Source: Accumulibacter sp.
GTDB lineage: Bacteria > Pseudomonadota > Gammaproteobacteria > Burkholderiales > Rhodocyclaceae
NCBI RefSeq assembly: GCF_036625195.1
Contig: NZ_JAZKUG010000001.1
Coordinates: 2,728,001 to 2,792,000 of the forward strand
Length of the DNA: 64,000 nt
Direction of reading: 5' to 3'
Within the stretch, counting starts at the first letter, position 1. Each line of letters starts with the position of its first letter. Positions 44,980-53,633 of this stretch are shown here, piece by piece. The position numbers and the translations under genes are program-made. Under the pieces are notes generated by a model. That model had not been told where the DNA came from. It made no database searches and saw only the letters and a program-made list of their open reading frames with translations.

Positions 44980-46316
44980 CTGCCGCCAGCCGCTGGTGCG
45001 CGCGGATCGTTCTCACCGGCGTGCTGCCGATCGTCTGCCTCGCGCTGCTGCTGGCGGCGCTCCATGGCGCCACATGGGGCTGGGTGGTGGCAGCCTGCGG
45101 GCTCTTGCTCGTCGTCTTGCTGCAGACGCGGCGGCTGGCGTTGCTCGCGGCGTGGATCGATGGCCCGCAGCAGGGCGAGGTGCCTGATTCGGGTGGCGCC
45201 TGGGGCGAGGTGTTCCGCAAGCTGTCGCGCAAGCTGCGCCTCGACGCACGCGCACTGGCGGAGGTCGAGGCGCGACTGGGCTCGTTCAGGGACGCCATGG
45301 ATGCCGTTCCCGATGGCCTGGTCGTGCTCAGCGAAAGCCATCAGGTGCAGTGGGCCAATCGTGCCGCCGGCGAGCACCTCGGCATCCGCCTGCCGCGCGA
45401 TGGCGGTGCGATCATCCAGCAGCTCGTGCGCGCGCCGGGTTTCGCCGAGTACCTGAGCAGTCCGGCCGGGCAGCCCCCGTTCGTCCTGCTGTCGCCGGCG
45501 GTTCGTCGCCGCGCCTATTCACTGCGTGCGGTGCCGCTGGGCGAGCGCAACACCCTGCTGGTCAGTCTCGACGTCACCGACGCCAGGCGCGTCGAGGCGA
45601 TGCGCAGCACCTTCGTCGCCAACGTGTCGCACGAACTGCGCACGCCGCTGACCGTCGTCAGCGGCTTTCTCGAGCACTTCGGCGACGACAGCGCGATGAG
45701 CGCCGAGCAGCGGCAGCAATTCGTCCGCCTGATGAGCGAGCAGACGCGGCGCATGCTGAGCCTGGTCGACGATCTGCTGACGCTGTCGCGTCTCGAGGCG
45801 GACGACGCACCCGCCAGCGAGGAAGACATCGACATGGCCGACCTGCTGGCGCAATTGCAGGCCGAGGCGGAGGGCCTCAGCGGCGGCCGGCACCGCCTGC
45901 AGTTCCGTTGCGGCGGCCCGGGGTTGCGCGGCAACCGCCATGAACTGCACAGCGCCTTCGGCAATCTGGTGTCGAACGCGATCCGTTACACGCCGGCCGG
46001 TGGTGACATCCGCGTTCGCTGGAAACTGCGCGCCGGTGTCGGTGTCTTTTCGGTGCGTGATTCCGGCGTCGGCATCGCCGCCGAACACCTGCCGCGCCTG
46101 ACCGAGCGCTTCTACCGCATCGACCGCGGCCGCTCGCGCGATACCGGTGGCACCGGTCTCGGGCTGGCGATCGTCAAGCACATCCTGTTGCGTCATCAGG
46201 CGGCGCTGGTGGTCGACTCGCAGCCTGGCGCCGGCAGCAACTTTCGCGCCGAGTTTCCGGAGTGGCGGCTGCGGCCACAGCCGTCACCCGATCTGCCAGC
46301 AGCCGACGAGGCTTGA
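44976..46316 (+). CDS. phoR: Phosphate regulon sensor histidine kinase PhoR
   Basis: A 446-residue membrane kinase. Two N-terminal helices (about residues 10-50) anchor it, without a large periplasmic domain, as is typical of PhoR. A PAS domain follows (about 100-210), then HisKA with the His in NVSHELRTPLTVVSGFLEH, and HATPase_c with NLVSNAIRYTP, RDSGVGIAAEHLPRLTERFY and GGTGLGLAIVKHI. It phosphorylates PhoB in response to the Pst/PhoU state. It overlaps phoB by 4 bases and is the last gene of the operon. Confidence 0.94.
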   Translation: MTAASRWCARIVLTGVLPIVCLALLLAALHGATWGWVVAACGLLLVVLLQTRRLALLAAWIDGPQQGEVPDSGGAWGEVFRKLSRKLRLDARALAEVEARLGSFRDAMDAVPDGLVVLSESHQVQWANRAAGEHLGIRLPRDGGAIIQQLVRAPGFAEYLSSPAGQPPFVLLSPAVRRRAYSLRAVPLGERNTLLVSLDVTDARRVEAMRSTFVANVSHELRTPLTVVSGFLEHFGDDSAMSAEQRQQFVRLMSEQTRRMLSLVDDLLTLSRLEADDAPASEEDIDMADLLAQLQAEAEGLSGGRHRLQFRCGGPGLRGNRHELHSAFGNLVSNAIRYTPAGGDIRVRWKLRAGVGVFSVRDSGVGIAAEHLPRLTERFYRIDRGRSRDTGGTGLGLAIVKHILLRHQAALVVDSQPGAGSNFRAEFPEWRLRPQPSPDLPAADEA

Positions 46317-46493
46317 GTGAAGAGTGGCGCCGGCGGGCGAGGTCGTGTCCGATCGCGCCGCTCAGGTCGTTGACCGGACCCGCTGACTGCGGTATACGAC
46401 GAACGCAGTGCAGTCTGCCGGCGACAAGCCCGGCGAGGCGCCGGGGGGCTTGCGGCGGCTGCCGACTCGATCGAGAAACCATGGGGAGCGGTA

Positions 46494-48134
46494 ATGGAAC
46501 GGGAAGCAATGGAGTACGACGTGGTGGTTGTCGGAGCCGGTCCGGCGGGCCTGAGCGCAGCCATCCGCCTGAAGCAGTTGAATCCGGACTGGTCGGTGAT
46601 GATCCTCGAAAAGGGTTCGGAAGTGGGAGCCCACATCCTCTCCGGCGCGCTCTTCGAGGCCAGGGCGCTCGATGAGTTGCTGCCCGACTGGCAGTCCCGG
46701 GGTGCGCCGGTGACGACACCGGTCTGCGAGGACCAGGTCTTCCTCTATCGCAGCGAGACCTCGGCCGTCCGCTTGCCGGGCTTTGCCGTTCCGGCGCCGA
46801 TGCACAACGACGGCAACTGGGTGATCAGCCTCGGCTCGCTCTGTCGCTGGCTGGCCGAGCAGGCCGAGGCGCTGGGCGTCGAGATCTTCCCCGGCTTTGC
46901 CGCCGCCGAACTCCTCTACCATGAAGACGGCTCGCTGAAGGGGGTGGCGACAGGCGACATGGGTCGCGACAAGCATGGCCAGCCGAAGGACGGCTTCCAG
47001 CCGGGACTTGAACTGCACGCCCGTTACACGTTGCTTGCCGAAGGCTCGCGCGGGCAACTGGGCAAGGAACTGATCGCGCGTTACGACCTGGCCGCCGGCG
47101 CGACGGCGCAGCACTATGGTCTCGGCATCAAGGAGCTGTGGGAGATCGATCCGGCGAAGCACCGGCCCGGGCTCGTCGTGCATGGCGCCGGCTGGCCGCT
47201 GAGCGAACATGGCGCCACCGGCGGCTCCTTTCTCTACCATCTCGATGAACGGCAGGTGGTCGTCGGCCTGATCGCCGACCTCAACTACGCCAATCCGTAC
47301 CTCTCGCCCTTCGAGGAGTTCCAGCGCTTCAAGCGACAGTCGGAGATCAGGAAGTACCTAGAGGGCGGCAAGCGGCTGTGCTATGGGGCGCGCGCGATCA
47401 CCAAGGGCGGTTTCAACAGCCTGCCGAAACAGAGCTTCCCCGGCGGTCTGCTGCTCGGCTGCGACGCCGGTACGCTCAACTTCGCCAAGATCAAGGGCAT
47501 CCATACGGCGATGAAGTCCGGCATGCTCGCTGCCGAAACGGTCGCCGCGGCGCTGCAGGCCGGCGATCAGGGGCGCAGCGATCTCGTTGCCTACGCCGCG
47601 GCCTTCCGCGAGTCGTGGCTGTACGGCGAACTGCACCAGGCGCGCAACTTCGGCCCGGCGCTGCACAAGTTCGGTACCTTCCTCGGCGGTGCCTTCAACT
47701 GGATCCAGCAGAACCTGTGTGGTGGCCGCATGTTCTTCACGCTCAAGGACCGCAGCAGCGACCACGGGCAACTGGCGCCGGCATCCCGCTTCCAGCCGAT
47801 CGAATATCCAAAGCCGGACGGCAAATTGAGCTTCGACCGGCTGTCTTCGGTCTTCATGTCGAACACCGCCCACGAGGAAGAGCAACCGATCCATCTGCAA
47901 CTGCTCGACAGCAGCAAGGCGATTGCGGTCAATTACCGCGAGTATGCATCGCCCGAGCAGCGATACTGCCCGGCCGGTGTGTACGAGATCGTCGAGGAGG
48001 ATGCCGGTCCGCGCCTGCAGATCAACGCTTCGAACTGCCTGCACTGCAAGACCTGCGACATCAAGGATCCGACACAGAACATCCGCTGGGTTGCCCCCGA
48101 GGGCGGTGGCGGACCGAACTACCCCAACATGTGA
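46494..48134 (+). CDS. Electron transfer flavoprotein-ubiquinone oxidoreductase
   Basis: A 546-residue inner-membrane flavoprotein that passes electrons from reduced ETF, for example from fatty-acid beta-oxidation, to ubiquinone. The FAD-binding loop VVVVGAGPAGLSAAIRLKQL is near the start, with the conserved EKGSEVGAHILSG block after it. The C-terminal [4Fe-4S] domain has NCLHCKTCDIKDPTQNIRW plus an upstream Cys in RYCPAGVYE. Length is normal. A GGGGAG ribosome site lies before the ATG at 46494. The ETF subunit genes are not in the window. Confidence 0.95.
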   Translation: MEREAMEYDVVVVGAGPAGLSAAIRLKQLNPDWSVMILEKGSEVGAHILSGALFEARALDELLPDWQSRGAPVTTPVCEDQVFLYRSETSAVRLPGFAVPAPMHNDGNWVISLGSLCRWLAEQAEALGVEIFPGFAAAELLYHEDGSLKGVATGDMGRDKHGQPKDGFQPGLELHARYTLLAEGSRGQLGKELIARYDLAAGATAQHYGLGIKELWEIDPAKHRPGLVVHGAGWPLSEHGATGGSFLYHLDERQVVVGLIADLNYANPYLSPFEEFQRFKRQSEIRKYLEGGKRLCYGARAITKGGFNSLPKQSFPGGLLLGCDAGTLNFAKIKGIHTAMKSGMLAAETVAAALQAGDQGRSDLVAYAAAFRESWLYGELHQARNFGPALHKFGTFLGGAFNWIQQNLCGGRMFFTLKDRSSDHGQLAPASRFQPIEYPKPDGKLSFDRLSSVFMSNTAHEEEQPIHLQLLDSSKAIAVNYREYASPEQRYCPAGVYEIVEEDAGPRLQINASNCLHCKTCDIKDPTQNIRWVAPEGGGGPNYPNM

Positions 48135-48155
48135 GTCGGCAGGTGGCGGCGTCGC

Positions 48156-49280
48156 TCAGACCGCCGCCGCGTGGCGCGCCAGCGCCCAGACGACGTGTTC
48201 GCGCACCAGCGCCGAAGGGTGGTCGAGCCGCGCACGCAAGGCGGTGACGACTCCAGGGGTTCCTGGGCGGGCGTTGCCGAGGGCGACCGACACGTTGCGC
48301 AGCCAACGCTCGTGACCGATGCGGCGAATTGCGCTGCCCTCCAGGCAACTGTCGAATTCGCTCTCACTCCAGGCAAGGAGTGCGGTCAGCGGCGCCGCAT
48401 CGAGCCCGTTGCGCACGGCGAAGTCGGCATCACCAATGCGGGCGAAACGATTCCATGGGCAATGCAGCTGGCAGTCGTCGCAACCGTAGATGCGGTTGCC
48501 GATCAGTGGCCGCAGCGACGGCGGGATGCTGCCCGGCAACTCGATCGTCAGATACGAGATGCACAGCCGCGCGTCGAGTTGGTAGGGCGCGACGATCGCC
48601 GCCGTCGGGCAGACATCGAGACAGCGCCGGCAGTCGCCGCAATGCTCCTCTGCCGGCGGGTCGGCGGCCAGTGGCAGGTTCGTGTAGATCTCGCCGAGGA
48701 AGTGCCACGACCCCTCGCGCGTCAGTGAGAGCGTGTGCTTGCCGCGCCAGCCGACTCCCGACTGCCGTGCGAACTCGGTCTCGAGAACCGGCGCCGAATC
48801 CGAAAAGACACGGCAACTGCAGGGCCGGCCGAGTTTCACGGCGGCTTCCTGCAGGCGCGCGGCGATCTTCTGCAGGCGGCGCCGCATCGTTTTGTGGTAA
48901 TCGCGGCCGAGGGCATAACGGGAAACGTAAGCGAGGCGGTCGTCGCCCAGAACCGACAGGGCGTCCGCCGCCTGTGGGCAATAGGGCAGGCGGGCCGAGA
49001 TCACCGTCCGGACACCGGGCAGCAGCGCTTGCGGCGCCAGACGCAGCGCTGCATGTTTGGCCATATAATCCATCTGCCCGTGCCGTCCCAGATCCAGCCA
49101 GCGCAGCAACCCGGGTGCAGCCGCGGCCACGTCGATGCCGCTGACGCCGATGGCGGCAAAGCCCAGTTCGGCACCCCAGGAGCTGATCTGCTGCCGTAGC
49201 GCGGCCGCGTCGCCGACGCTCAATGATGGCGCGTCGCCCGTCGCTCGCCTCCCACCCGTCTCGGAGTCCTCATCGTGCAT
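48156..49280 (-). CDS. queG: Epoxyqueuosine reductase
   Basis: A 374-residue cobalamin- and iron-sulfur-dependent enzyme that makes queuosine in tRNA from epoxyqueuosine. It has ARLPYCPQ and RYALGRDYHK in the cobalamin-binding half, SDSAPVLETEFARQSGVGWR in the middle, and two [4Fe-4S] motifs, CGDCRRCLDVCPTAAI and GCDDCQLHCPWN. The tail holds HEAT-like helices. The start at 49280 (MHDEDSETGG) overlaps the oppositely oriented tsaE start by 6 bases, so the two promoters must overlap as well; the first 20 residues are variable, and a later start is possible. Confidence 0.93.
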   Translation of the reverse strand: MHDEDSETGGRRATGDAPSLSVGDAAALRQQISSWGAELGFAAIGVSGIDVAAAAPGLLRWLDLGRHGQMDYMAKHAALRLAPQALLPGVRTVISARLPYCPQAADALSVLGDDRLAYVSRYALGRDYHKTMRRRLQKIAARLQEAAVKLGRPCSCRVFSDSAPVLETEFARQSGVGWRGKHTLSLTREGSWHFLGEIYTNLPLAADPPAEEHCGDCRRCLDVCPTAAIVAPYQLDARLCISYLTIELPGSIPPSLRPLIGNRIYGCDDCQLHCPWNRFARIGDADFAVRNGLDAAPLTALLAWSESEFDSCLEGSAIRRIGHERWLRNVSVALGNARPGTPGVVTALRARLDHPSALVREHVVWALARHAAAV

Positions 49281-49778
49281 AGCCCGGATGATAACCAGTC
49301 CGCCCTCCGCCTGCACCTGCCGGATGCCGCCGCCACCGCTCGTGTCGGCGGCGCGCTGGCGCCGCTGCTCGAGCCCGGAATGGTCGTTGCGCTCGATGGC
49401 GACCTGGGCGCCGGCAAGACCACCCTGGTGCGCGCGCTGTTGCGCGCCCGAGGCCATTGTGGTCCCGTCAAAAGCCCTACGTATGCGCTGGTTGAAATTT
49501 ATGTGATTTCGAGGATATACTTCTATCACTTTGATTTCTATCGTTTCAACTTTCCGGAAGAATTTCTGGATGCTGGGCTTGGCGAGTATTTCCGTGACGA
49601 TGCGGTCTGTCTGGTCGAATGGCCGCAAAATGCGGCCGGGTACATGCCTGCGGCCGACCTCGTCCTGCGCCTGCGTTTCGCGCAGCGTGCAAGGGAGGTG
49701 GACATCGTCGCCGGCAGTGAGGAGGGTCGAGAATGTCTGCGAGCGCTGAGAAGCGGCTGGTTGCCCGCCGCCGGCTGA
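49275..49778 (+). CDS. tsaE: tRNA threonylcarbamoyladenosine biosynthesis protein TsaE
   Basis: A 167-residue P-loop ATPase that helps TsaB/TsaD make the t6A modification of tRNA. Walker A is GDLGAGKTTLVRALL near residue 42, followed by KSPTYALVEIY, the YHFDFYRF block and CLVEWPQNA. It begins with GTG inside the divergent queG start. A patch around 49490-49565 is clearly AT-rich compared with the gene's surroundings, though it encodes conserved residues. It overlaps the amidase gene by 46 bases. Confidence 0.92.
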   Translation: MHSPDDNQSALRLHLPDAAATARVGGALAPLLEPGMVVALDGDLGAGKTTLVRALLRARGHCGPVKSPTYALVEIYVISRIYFYHFDFYRFNFPEEFLDAGLGEYFRDDAVCLVEWPQNAAGYMPAADLVLRLRFAQRAREVDIVAGSEEGRECLRALRSGWLPAAG

Positions 49779-51103
49779 TCAAGTTCACCGGCGCGTCACT
49801 GCTGTTGTCGGTCAGCCCGCTGGGGCAGGCCGCGGCGGGACGCGCCGTGGGAATCGTGGCAGTGCGGGTCTGGCCGGCGGCCGACTATACACGCGTGACG
49901 ATCGAGCACAACGCACCACTGAAATACACCCATTTCCTGGTCAAGGACCCCGACCGTCTGGTGGTCGATCTCGAGGGAGTCGAGTTCAACGGCGTTCTCG
50001 ACGGCCTCGCGAGCAAGGTCGCCGCCGATGACCCCAACATCCGCCTGCTGCGCGCCGGCCGCTACAAGCCCGGAGTCGTTCGCCTGGTGATGGAACTCAA
50101 GGGGGAGGCCAATCCACAGGTGTTCGAACTGGCACCGGTCGGTGGCTACGGCCACCGACTGGTTCTCGACGTCTATCCACTCAATCCGCCCGATCCGCTG
50201 CTCTCGCTGATCGACAGGAATGAGCCCGGGCAGGCGGTGGTCGAGAGCCGGACGGCCAGCCGGCCAGACAGCCGCAGCGAGGCGCGGCCCGAGGCCGTGG
50301 CCGACAGCCGGCGCGAGGTCCGGAGCGAAGCGGCGCCAAGCGAGCAGAAGGCTGCGGCCAAGCGCGCGGGCCGCCCAATGGTCGATCGCCTGGTCACCAT
50401 CACGCTCGATCCCGGGCATGGTGGCGAAGACCCGGGCGCGGTCGGCAGCGGTGGCAGCTACGAGAAAAACGTCACGCTGGCCGTCGCCCGGCGGCTGAAG
50501 GCCAAGATCGAGGCCGAGCCGAACATGCGCGCGGTGCTCACCCGGGACGCTGACTACTTCGTGCCGCTGCAGGCGCGCGTGCAGAAGGCGCGCCGAATCC
50601 AGTCGGACCTTTTCGTCTCGATCCACGCCGATGCGTTCGTCCGGCCCGATGCCAACGGCTCGTCGGTCTTCGTCCTCTCGGAGAGCGGCGCCTCGAGTTC
50701 GGCAGCGCGTTACCTGGCTCAGAAGGAAAACGCCGCCGACCTGATCGGCGGGGTCAACATCGACGTCAAGGATCCGGTGCTGGCGCGGACGCTGCTCGAT
50801 CTGTCGCAGACGGCGACGATCAACGACAGCCTGAAGCTCGGCAAGGCCGTTCTCGGCGAAATCGGCGGCATCAACCGCCTGCACAAGGCGAATGTCGAAC
50901 AGGCCGGGTTTGCCGTCCTAAAGGCACCCGATATCCCGTCGATCCTGATCGAGACGGCCTTCATCTCCAACCCGGAGGAGGAGAAGAAACTGAACGACGA
51001 AGCCTATCAGGACAAGATGGCCGAGGCGATCCTGTCCGGCATCCGCAAGTACTTTGCCAAGAACCCGCCGCTCGCCAAGTCGCGGCTCGCGCGTCTCGAC
51101 TGA
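49733..51103 (+). CDS. amiC: N-acetylmuramoyl-L-alanine amidase (AmiC-like)
   Basis: A 456-residue periplasmic zinc amidase that cleaves peptidoglycan during cell separation. The N-terminus has a twin-arginine signal (ARRRLIKFTGASLLLSVSP). An AMIN domain follows (about residues 40-145: VRVWPAADYTRVTIEHNAPL), then an Arg/Glu/Ala-rich linker and Amidase_3 (about 225-450), with zinc ligands in DPGHGGEDPGAVG, SYEKN, SIHADAF and ILIETAFISNPEEE. The start overlaps tsaE by 46 bases, the usual tsaE-amiC order of proteobacteria. Confidence 0.94.
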   Translation: MSASAEKRLVARRRLIKFTGASLLLSVSPLGQAAAGRAVGIVAVRVWPAADYTRVTIEHNAPLKYTHFLVKDPDRLVVDLEGVEFNGVLDGLASKVAADDPNIRLLRAGRYKPGVVRLVMELKGEANPQVFELAPVGGYGHRLVLDVYPLNPPDPLLSLIDRNEPGQAVVESRTASRPDSRSEARPEAVADSRREVRSEAAPSEQKAAAKRAGRPMVDRLVTITLDPGHGGEDPGAVGSGGSYEKNVTLAVARRLKAKIEAEPNMRAVLTRDADYFVPLQARVQKARRIQSDLFVSIHADAFVRPDANGSSVFVLSESGASSSAARYLAQKENAADLIGGVNIDVKDPVLARTLLDLSQTATINDSLKLGKAVLGEIGGINRLHKANVEQAGFAVLKAPDIPSILIETAFISNPEEEKKLNDEAYQDKMAEAILSGIRKYFAKNPPLAKSRLARLD

Positions 51104-51235
51104 CGCCGGTCGCGTACCAGCCCTTCTCGGTTGCGGCTGGCCCAGAGGAGGTGCGAGGCCGTTCGCAGGGGGGGTTCCATAACGGCTTGGTCCCTGCTAG
51201 AATCCGCGTCCTGCACTGGCGACACTGGACGCCGT

Positions 51236-51311
51236 GCCGCTGTAGCTCAGTCGGTAGAGCAGCGCATTCGTAATGCGTAGGTCCCCAGTTCGATTCCGGG
51301 CAGCGGCACCA
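51236..51311 (+). tRNA. tRNA-Thr (anticodon CGT)
   Basis: A 76-base tRNA with encoded CCA. The acceptor stem pairs GCCGCTG with CAGCGGC, the D arm contains AGCTCAGTCGGTAGAGC, and the anticodon loop TTCGTAA carries CGT, reading ACG. The T arm has GTTCGATTC. It marks the boundary between core genes and the restriction island. Confidence 0.96.
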
Positions 51312-51327
51312 AAGAATCAAGCACTTG

Positions 51328-51354
51328 GCCTCGGTCAAAAGCCGGGGCTTTTTT
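51328..51354 (+). terminator. Rho-independent terminator after tRNA-Thr
   Basis: A short hairpin, CCTCGG paired with CCGGGG (one wobble pair) around a 7-base loop, is followed by CTTTTTT. It lies about 16 bases after the tRNA. Confidence 0.8.
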
Positions 51355-51356
51355 GT

Positions 51357-51474
51357 GGGGTTACGCCGGGGTTACATTTGACGTAACCAAGCCGGGTTCT
51401 TGGCGGTCAGGGCCGTCGCGTTGCCAGCAACATCGGGTTGAACTTGGTCACCACATCACCGTTACGCAGTAACG
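51357..51474. repeat. Clustered GTTAC repeats next to tRNA-Thr
   Basis: GGGGTTAC occurs twice in direct orientation (51357-51364 and 51368-51375), GTAACC inverted at 51383-51388, and CGTTAC-GCA-GTAACG as a perfect palindrome at 51460-51474. The arrangement next to a tRNA 3' end looks like arm-type recombinase or excisionase sites of an integrated element. No second copy of the tRNA end was found in the window. Confidence 0.5.
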
Positions 51475-51496
51475 CCCGGCGCCCGGTGCCCACGGA

Positions 51497-51524
51497 TTGA
51501 CCCGCGGCGCGTCACGTATACAAT
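51497..51524 (+). promoter_or_regulatory. Sigma-70 promoter
   Basis: TTGACC (51497-51502) and TACAAT (51519-51524) are separated by 16 bases. It reads toward the gene at 51649, with a leader of about 115 bases. Confidence 0.6.
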
Positions 51525-51648
51525 CCCCATAGGCACCGCCGCCAAGGCGCTCTCTCCCACCAGGTTCATCCGCCCCGGCGGTGAGAGCGCCTGGACAGCA
51601 CGTCCTCGGCGGGACAGACAACACTATTCGTTAGGCCTCACAAGCACT

Positions 51649-52845
51649 ATGAGCCCAGGCCTTACCCCCTCAGAAGCTTTGGTCAACCGGCTGAGCTCAA
51701 GCAGTTTCCTGCGGCTATGGACTCATCCGAATCCCGTTGGAAAGGGGGGCAAGGAGTTGTGCGATTGCCTAGTCGTGTGCGGTCCTCACATCATCATCCT
51801 CTCCGTCAAGGAAGTCGAGTACCGGGATACTGGCGACAAAACTGGTTGGGAAAGATGGCAGAAGGGAGCGATCGATAAGTCGGTCAAGCAAATCTGGGGC
51901 GCCGAGCGTTGGCTTCGAATGTCCGACCGTGTCCTTCGAAGCGACGGACGAGAGATCATGTTGCCGCCCAAGGAAGCTCGCCAATTTCATCGCATCACCG
52001 TCTCTCTCGGAGGTCGAGGCGAAGTACCTTTGCAGTGGGGAGACTTCGGACATGGCTTTGTTCACCTCTTGGACGAGCAGAGTCTGAAGGCGGCATTCAG
52101 CGAATTGACGACGGTCACAGACTTCGTGCGCTACCTGAGCGCCGCAGAGAACATCTTCGAGCGTGGTGTTCGACCAGTGTTTGCAGGCGGCGGAGCGGAG
52201 GATCTCTTGGCACTCTATGTTCAGAACGGATCCGACTTTGGTCTCTTCGATCCCGCCACAGGCCACCCGGCTCTCGCCATCATCACAGACGGGATCTGGG
52301 CAGCGCTCATCAAACAGGCAGACTATTTGGCTCGCAATCGAGACCTTGAGTCGTCGTATGCGTGGGACCGCCTGATCGAGAGCTACGCCGAGGACCTCCT
52401 CACCAACGGAATGTTCGACATGTTCCGGAGTGAGGTGACGCAGAACGAACTGGCACTCGTCGCCATGGCACTCCAGCCACGCGGGCACCGGGCGAATCTT
52501 GCCGACGCATTCCTTGAGTTCCTGGGGTCTGACCACGCGCGTGTTGCCGCCAGGTGCGTGGTGGCCGACGACGAAACAGCATTCGTATTCACGACGGGCG
52601 ACTCGGCCGACCGCGAGCTTCGTGGGCGCGAGTTATTCCTTCGCTGCTTCGTTGTCCGTGGACGATGTCCGAGAGTCAAGACCGTCGTAGGCATCGCCAC
52701 TGATCGGCCTAAGGCCGGCAAACGCAGTCATTCGTCCGATATCGTTTATCTGCACCTGCCGACCTGGGATCCAACGGACGACAAGAAGGTGAATGGCATT
52801 CAGGCTGATCTGGGCTATTTCAAGAACACAACGTGGCCAACATAG
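51649..52845 (+). CDS. Unknown protein with a possible PD-(D/E)xK nuclease-like N-terminus
   Basis: A 398-residue protein without a recognised family. Residues about 33-57 read GKELCDCLVVCGPHIIILSV then KEVEY; the spacing of Glu36, Asp39 and Lys54 resembles the E-xD-(E/Q)xK active site of restriction-endonuclease-like folds such as NERD domains. The remaining 340 residues are mixed alpha/beta with no repeats, signal peptide or membrane segments. Codon use is less GC-biased than core genes. It has its own promoter and lies between the tRNA and a type I restriction operon, so a defence role is plausible but unproven. Confidence 0.6.
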   Translation: MSPGLTPSEALVNRLSSSSFLRLWTHPNPVGKGGKELCDCLVVCGPHIIILSVKEVEYRDTGDKTGWERWQKGAIDKSVKQIWGAERWLRMSDRVLRSDGREIMLPPKEARQFHRITVSLGGRGEVPLQWGDFGHGFVHLLDEQSLKAAFSELTTVTDFVRYLSAAENIFERGVRPVFAGGGAEDLLALYVQNGSDFGLFDPATGHPALAIITDGIWAALIKQADYLARNRDLESSYAWDRLIESYAEDLLTNGMFDMFRSEVTQNELALVAMALQPRGHRANLADAFLEFLGSDHARVAARCVVADDETAFVFTTGDSADRELRGRELFLRCFVVRGRCPRVKTVVGIATDRPKAGKRSHSSDIVYLHLPTWDPTDDKKVNGIQADLGYFKNTTWPT

Positions 52846-52889
52846 CGGTGACGCCTGACGAACAAAGACAGATCGTGCGAAGCCACGAC

Positions 52890-53633
52890 CTACCCCATCT
52901 GTTGGTCGAGCTCGGTGGAGGAAGCGCTGGGCCAATCTGCCAGCGGCAACTCGTTCAACTTCGCCCGCGACTCCCGCCAAGTCGGGTAGTGCAGTCCAAG
53001 CAGTGCCATGAAGCGGTCGCTGTGGGTCGGCTCAAGCAGATGAAGCATTTCGTGTACGACCACATACTCAAGGCATTCCTTCGGCTTCTTCGCCAGTTCC
53101 GTGTTCAAGCGGATCGTGCCAGCCGACGGATTGCAGCTACCCCACTTGGTCTTCATTTGCTGCACGTAGAACCCTCTCACCTCGACCTTGAGGCGCGGCC
53201 CCCAGGTCGCAATCAAAGGTGCCACCTCGGTCTTCAGGATCTGGCGATACCAGTTCGCCACGATCGCTTTTCTACCCGCCTCATCGGTGCCAGGGCGAAC
53301 GCTCACCAGCAGCGTGGAGTGACGTAGCTGCACCGTTGCTGGCTCATCCGCCTCGATCAGCTTCATCAACATCCGCCGGCCCCATACGGAGTGACTCTCG
53401 CGGTCGATGAATTCGCGCCGGGTCTCGCGTTCCTGATCGCGCAACTTCTTCTGCTGCTGCTTGATCCAGGAGAGCTTGGAGATCGCGAAGAGCCGGATCG
53501 TGTCGAGCTTCATCCGTTCGGGGACGACCAGCCGCACGCGCCCGGTCGGCGGGTAGACGCTCAGGTGGATGTTCCGGATGTCCTTCTTGACCACGTCGAG
53601 AACGATGTCGCCGAGCTCGATCTGTGTGACCAT
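52890..53633 (-). CDS. M48/YgjP-like metallopeptidase of the restriction operon
   Basis: A 247-residue member of the DUF45 zinc peptidase family with the active site VVVHEMLHLLEPTHSDRFM (HExxH and downstream His) and the family's KTKWGSCNPSAGTIRLNTEL block. Its ATG overlaps the hsdR stop by 1 base (TGATG), so it is translated with the restriction subunit. Peptidases of this kind are often the last gene of type I restriction operons; they may trim or remove HsdR, but the target is not known. It is a diverged relative of the gene at 4432-5196. Confidence 0.85.
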   Translation of the reverse strand: MVTQIELGDIVLDVVKKDIRNIHLSVYPPTGRVRLVVPERMKLDTIRLFAISKLSWIKQQQKKLRDQERETRREFIDRESHSVWGRRMLMKLIEADEPATVQLRHSTLLVSVRPGTDEAGRKAIVANWYRQILKTEVAPLIATWGPRLKVEVRGFYVQQMKTKWGSCNPSAGTIRLNTELAKKPKECLEYVVVHEMLHLLEPTHSDRFMALLGLHYPTWRESRAKLNELPLADWPSASSTELDQQMG

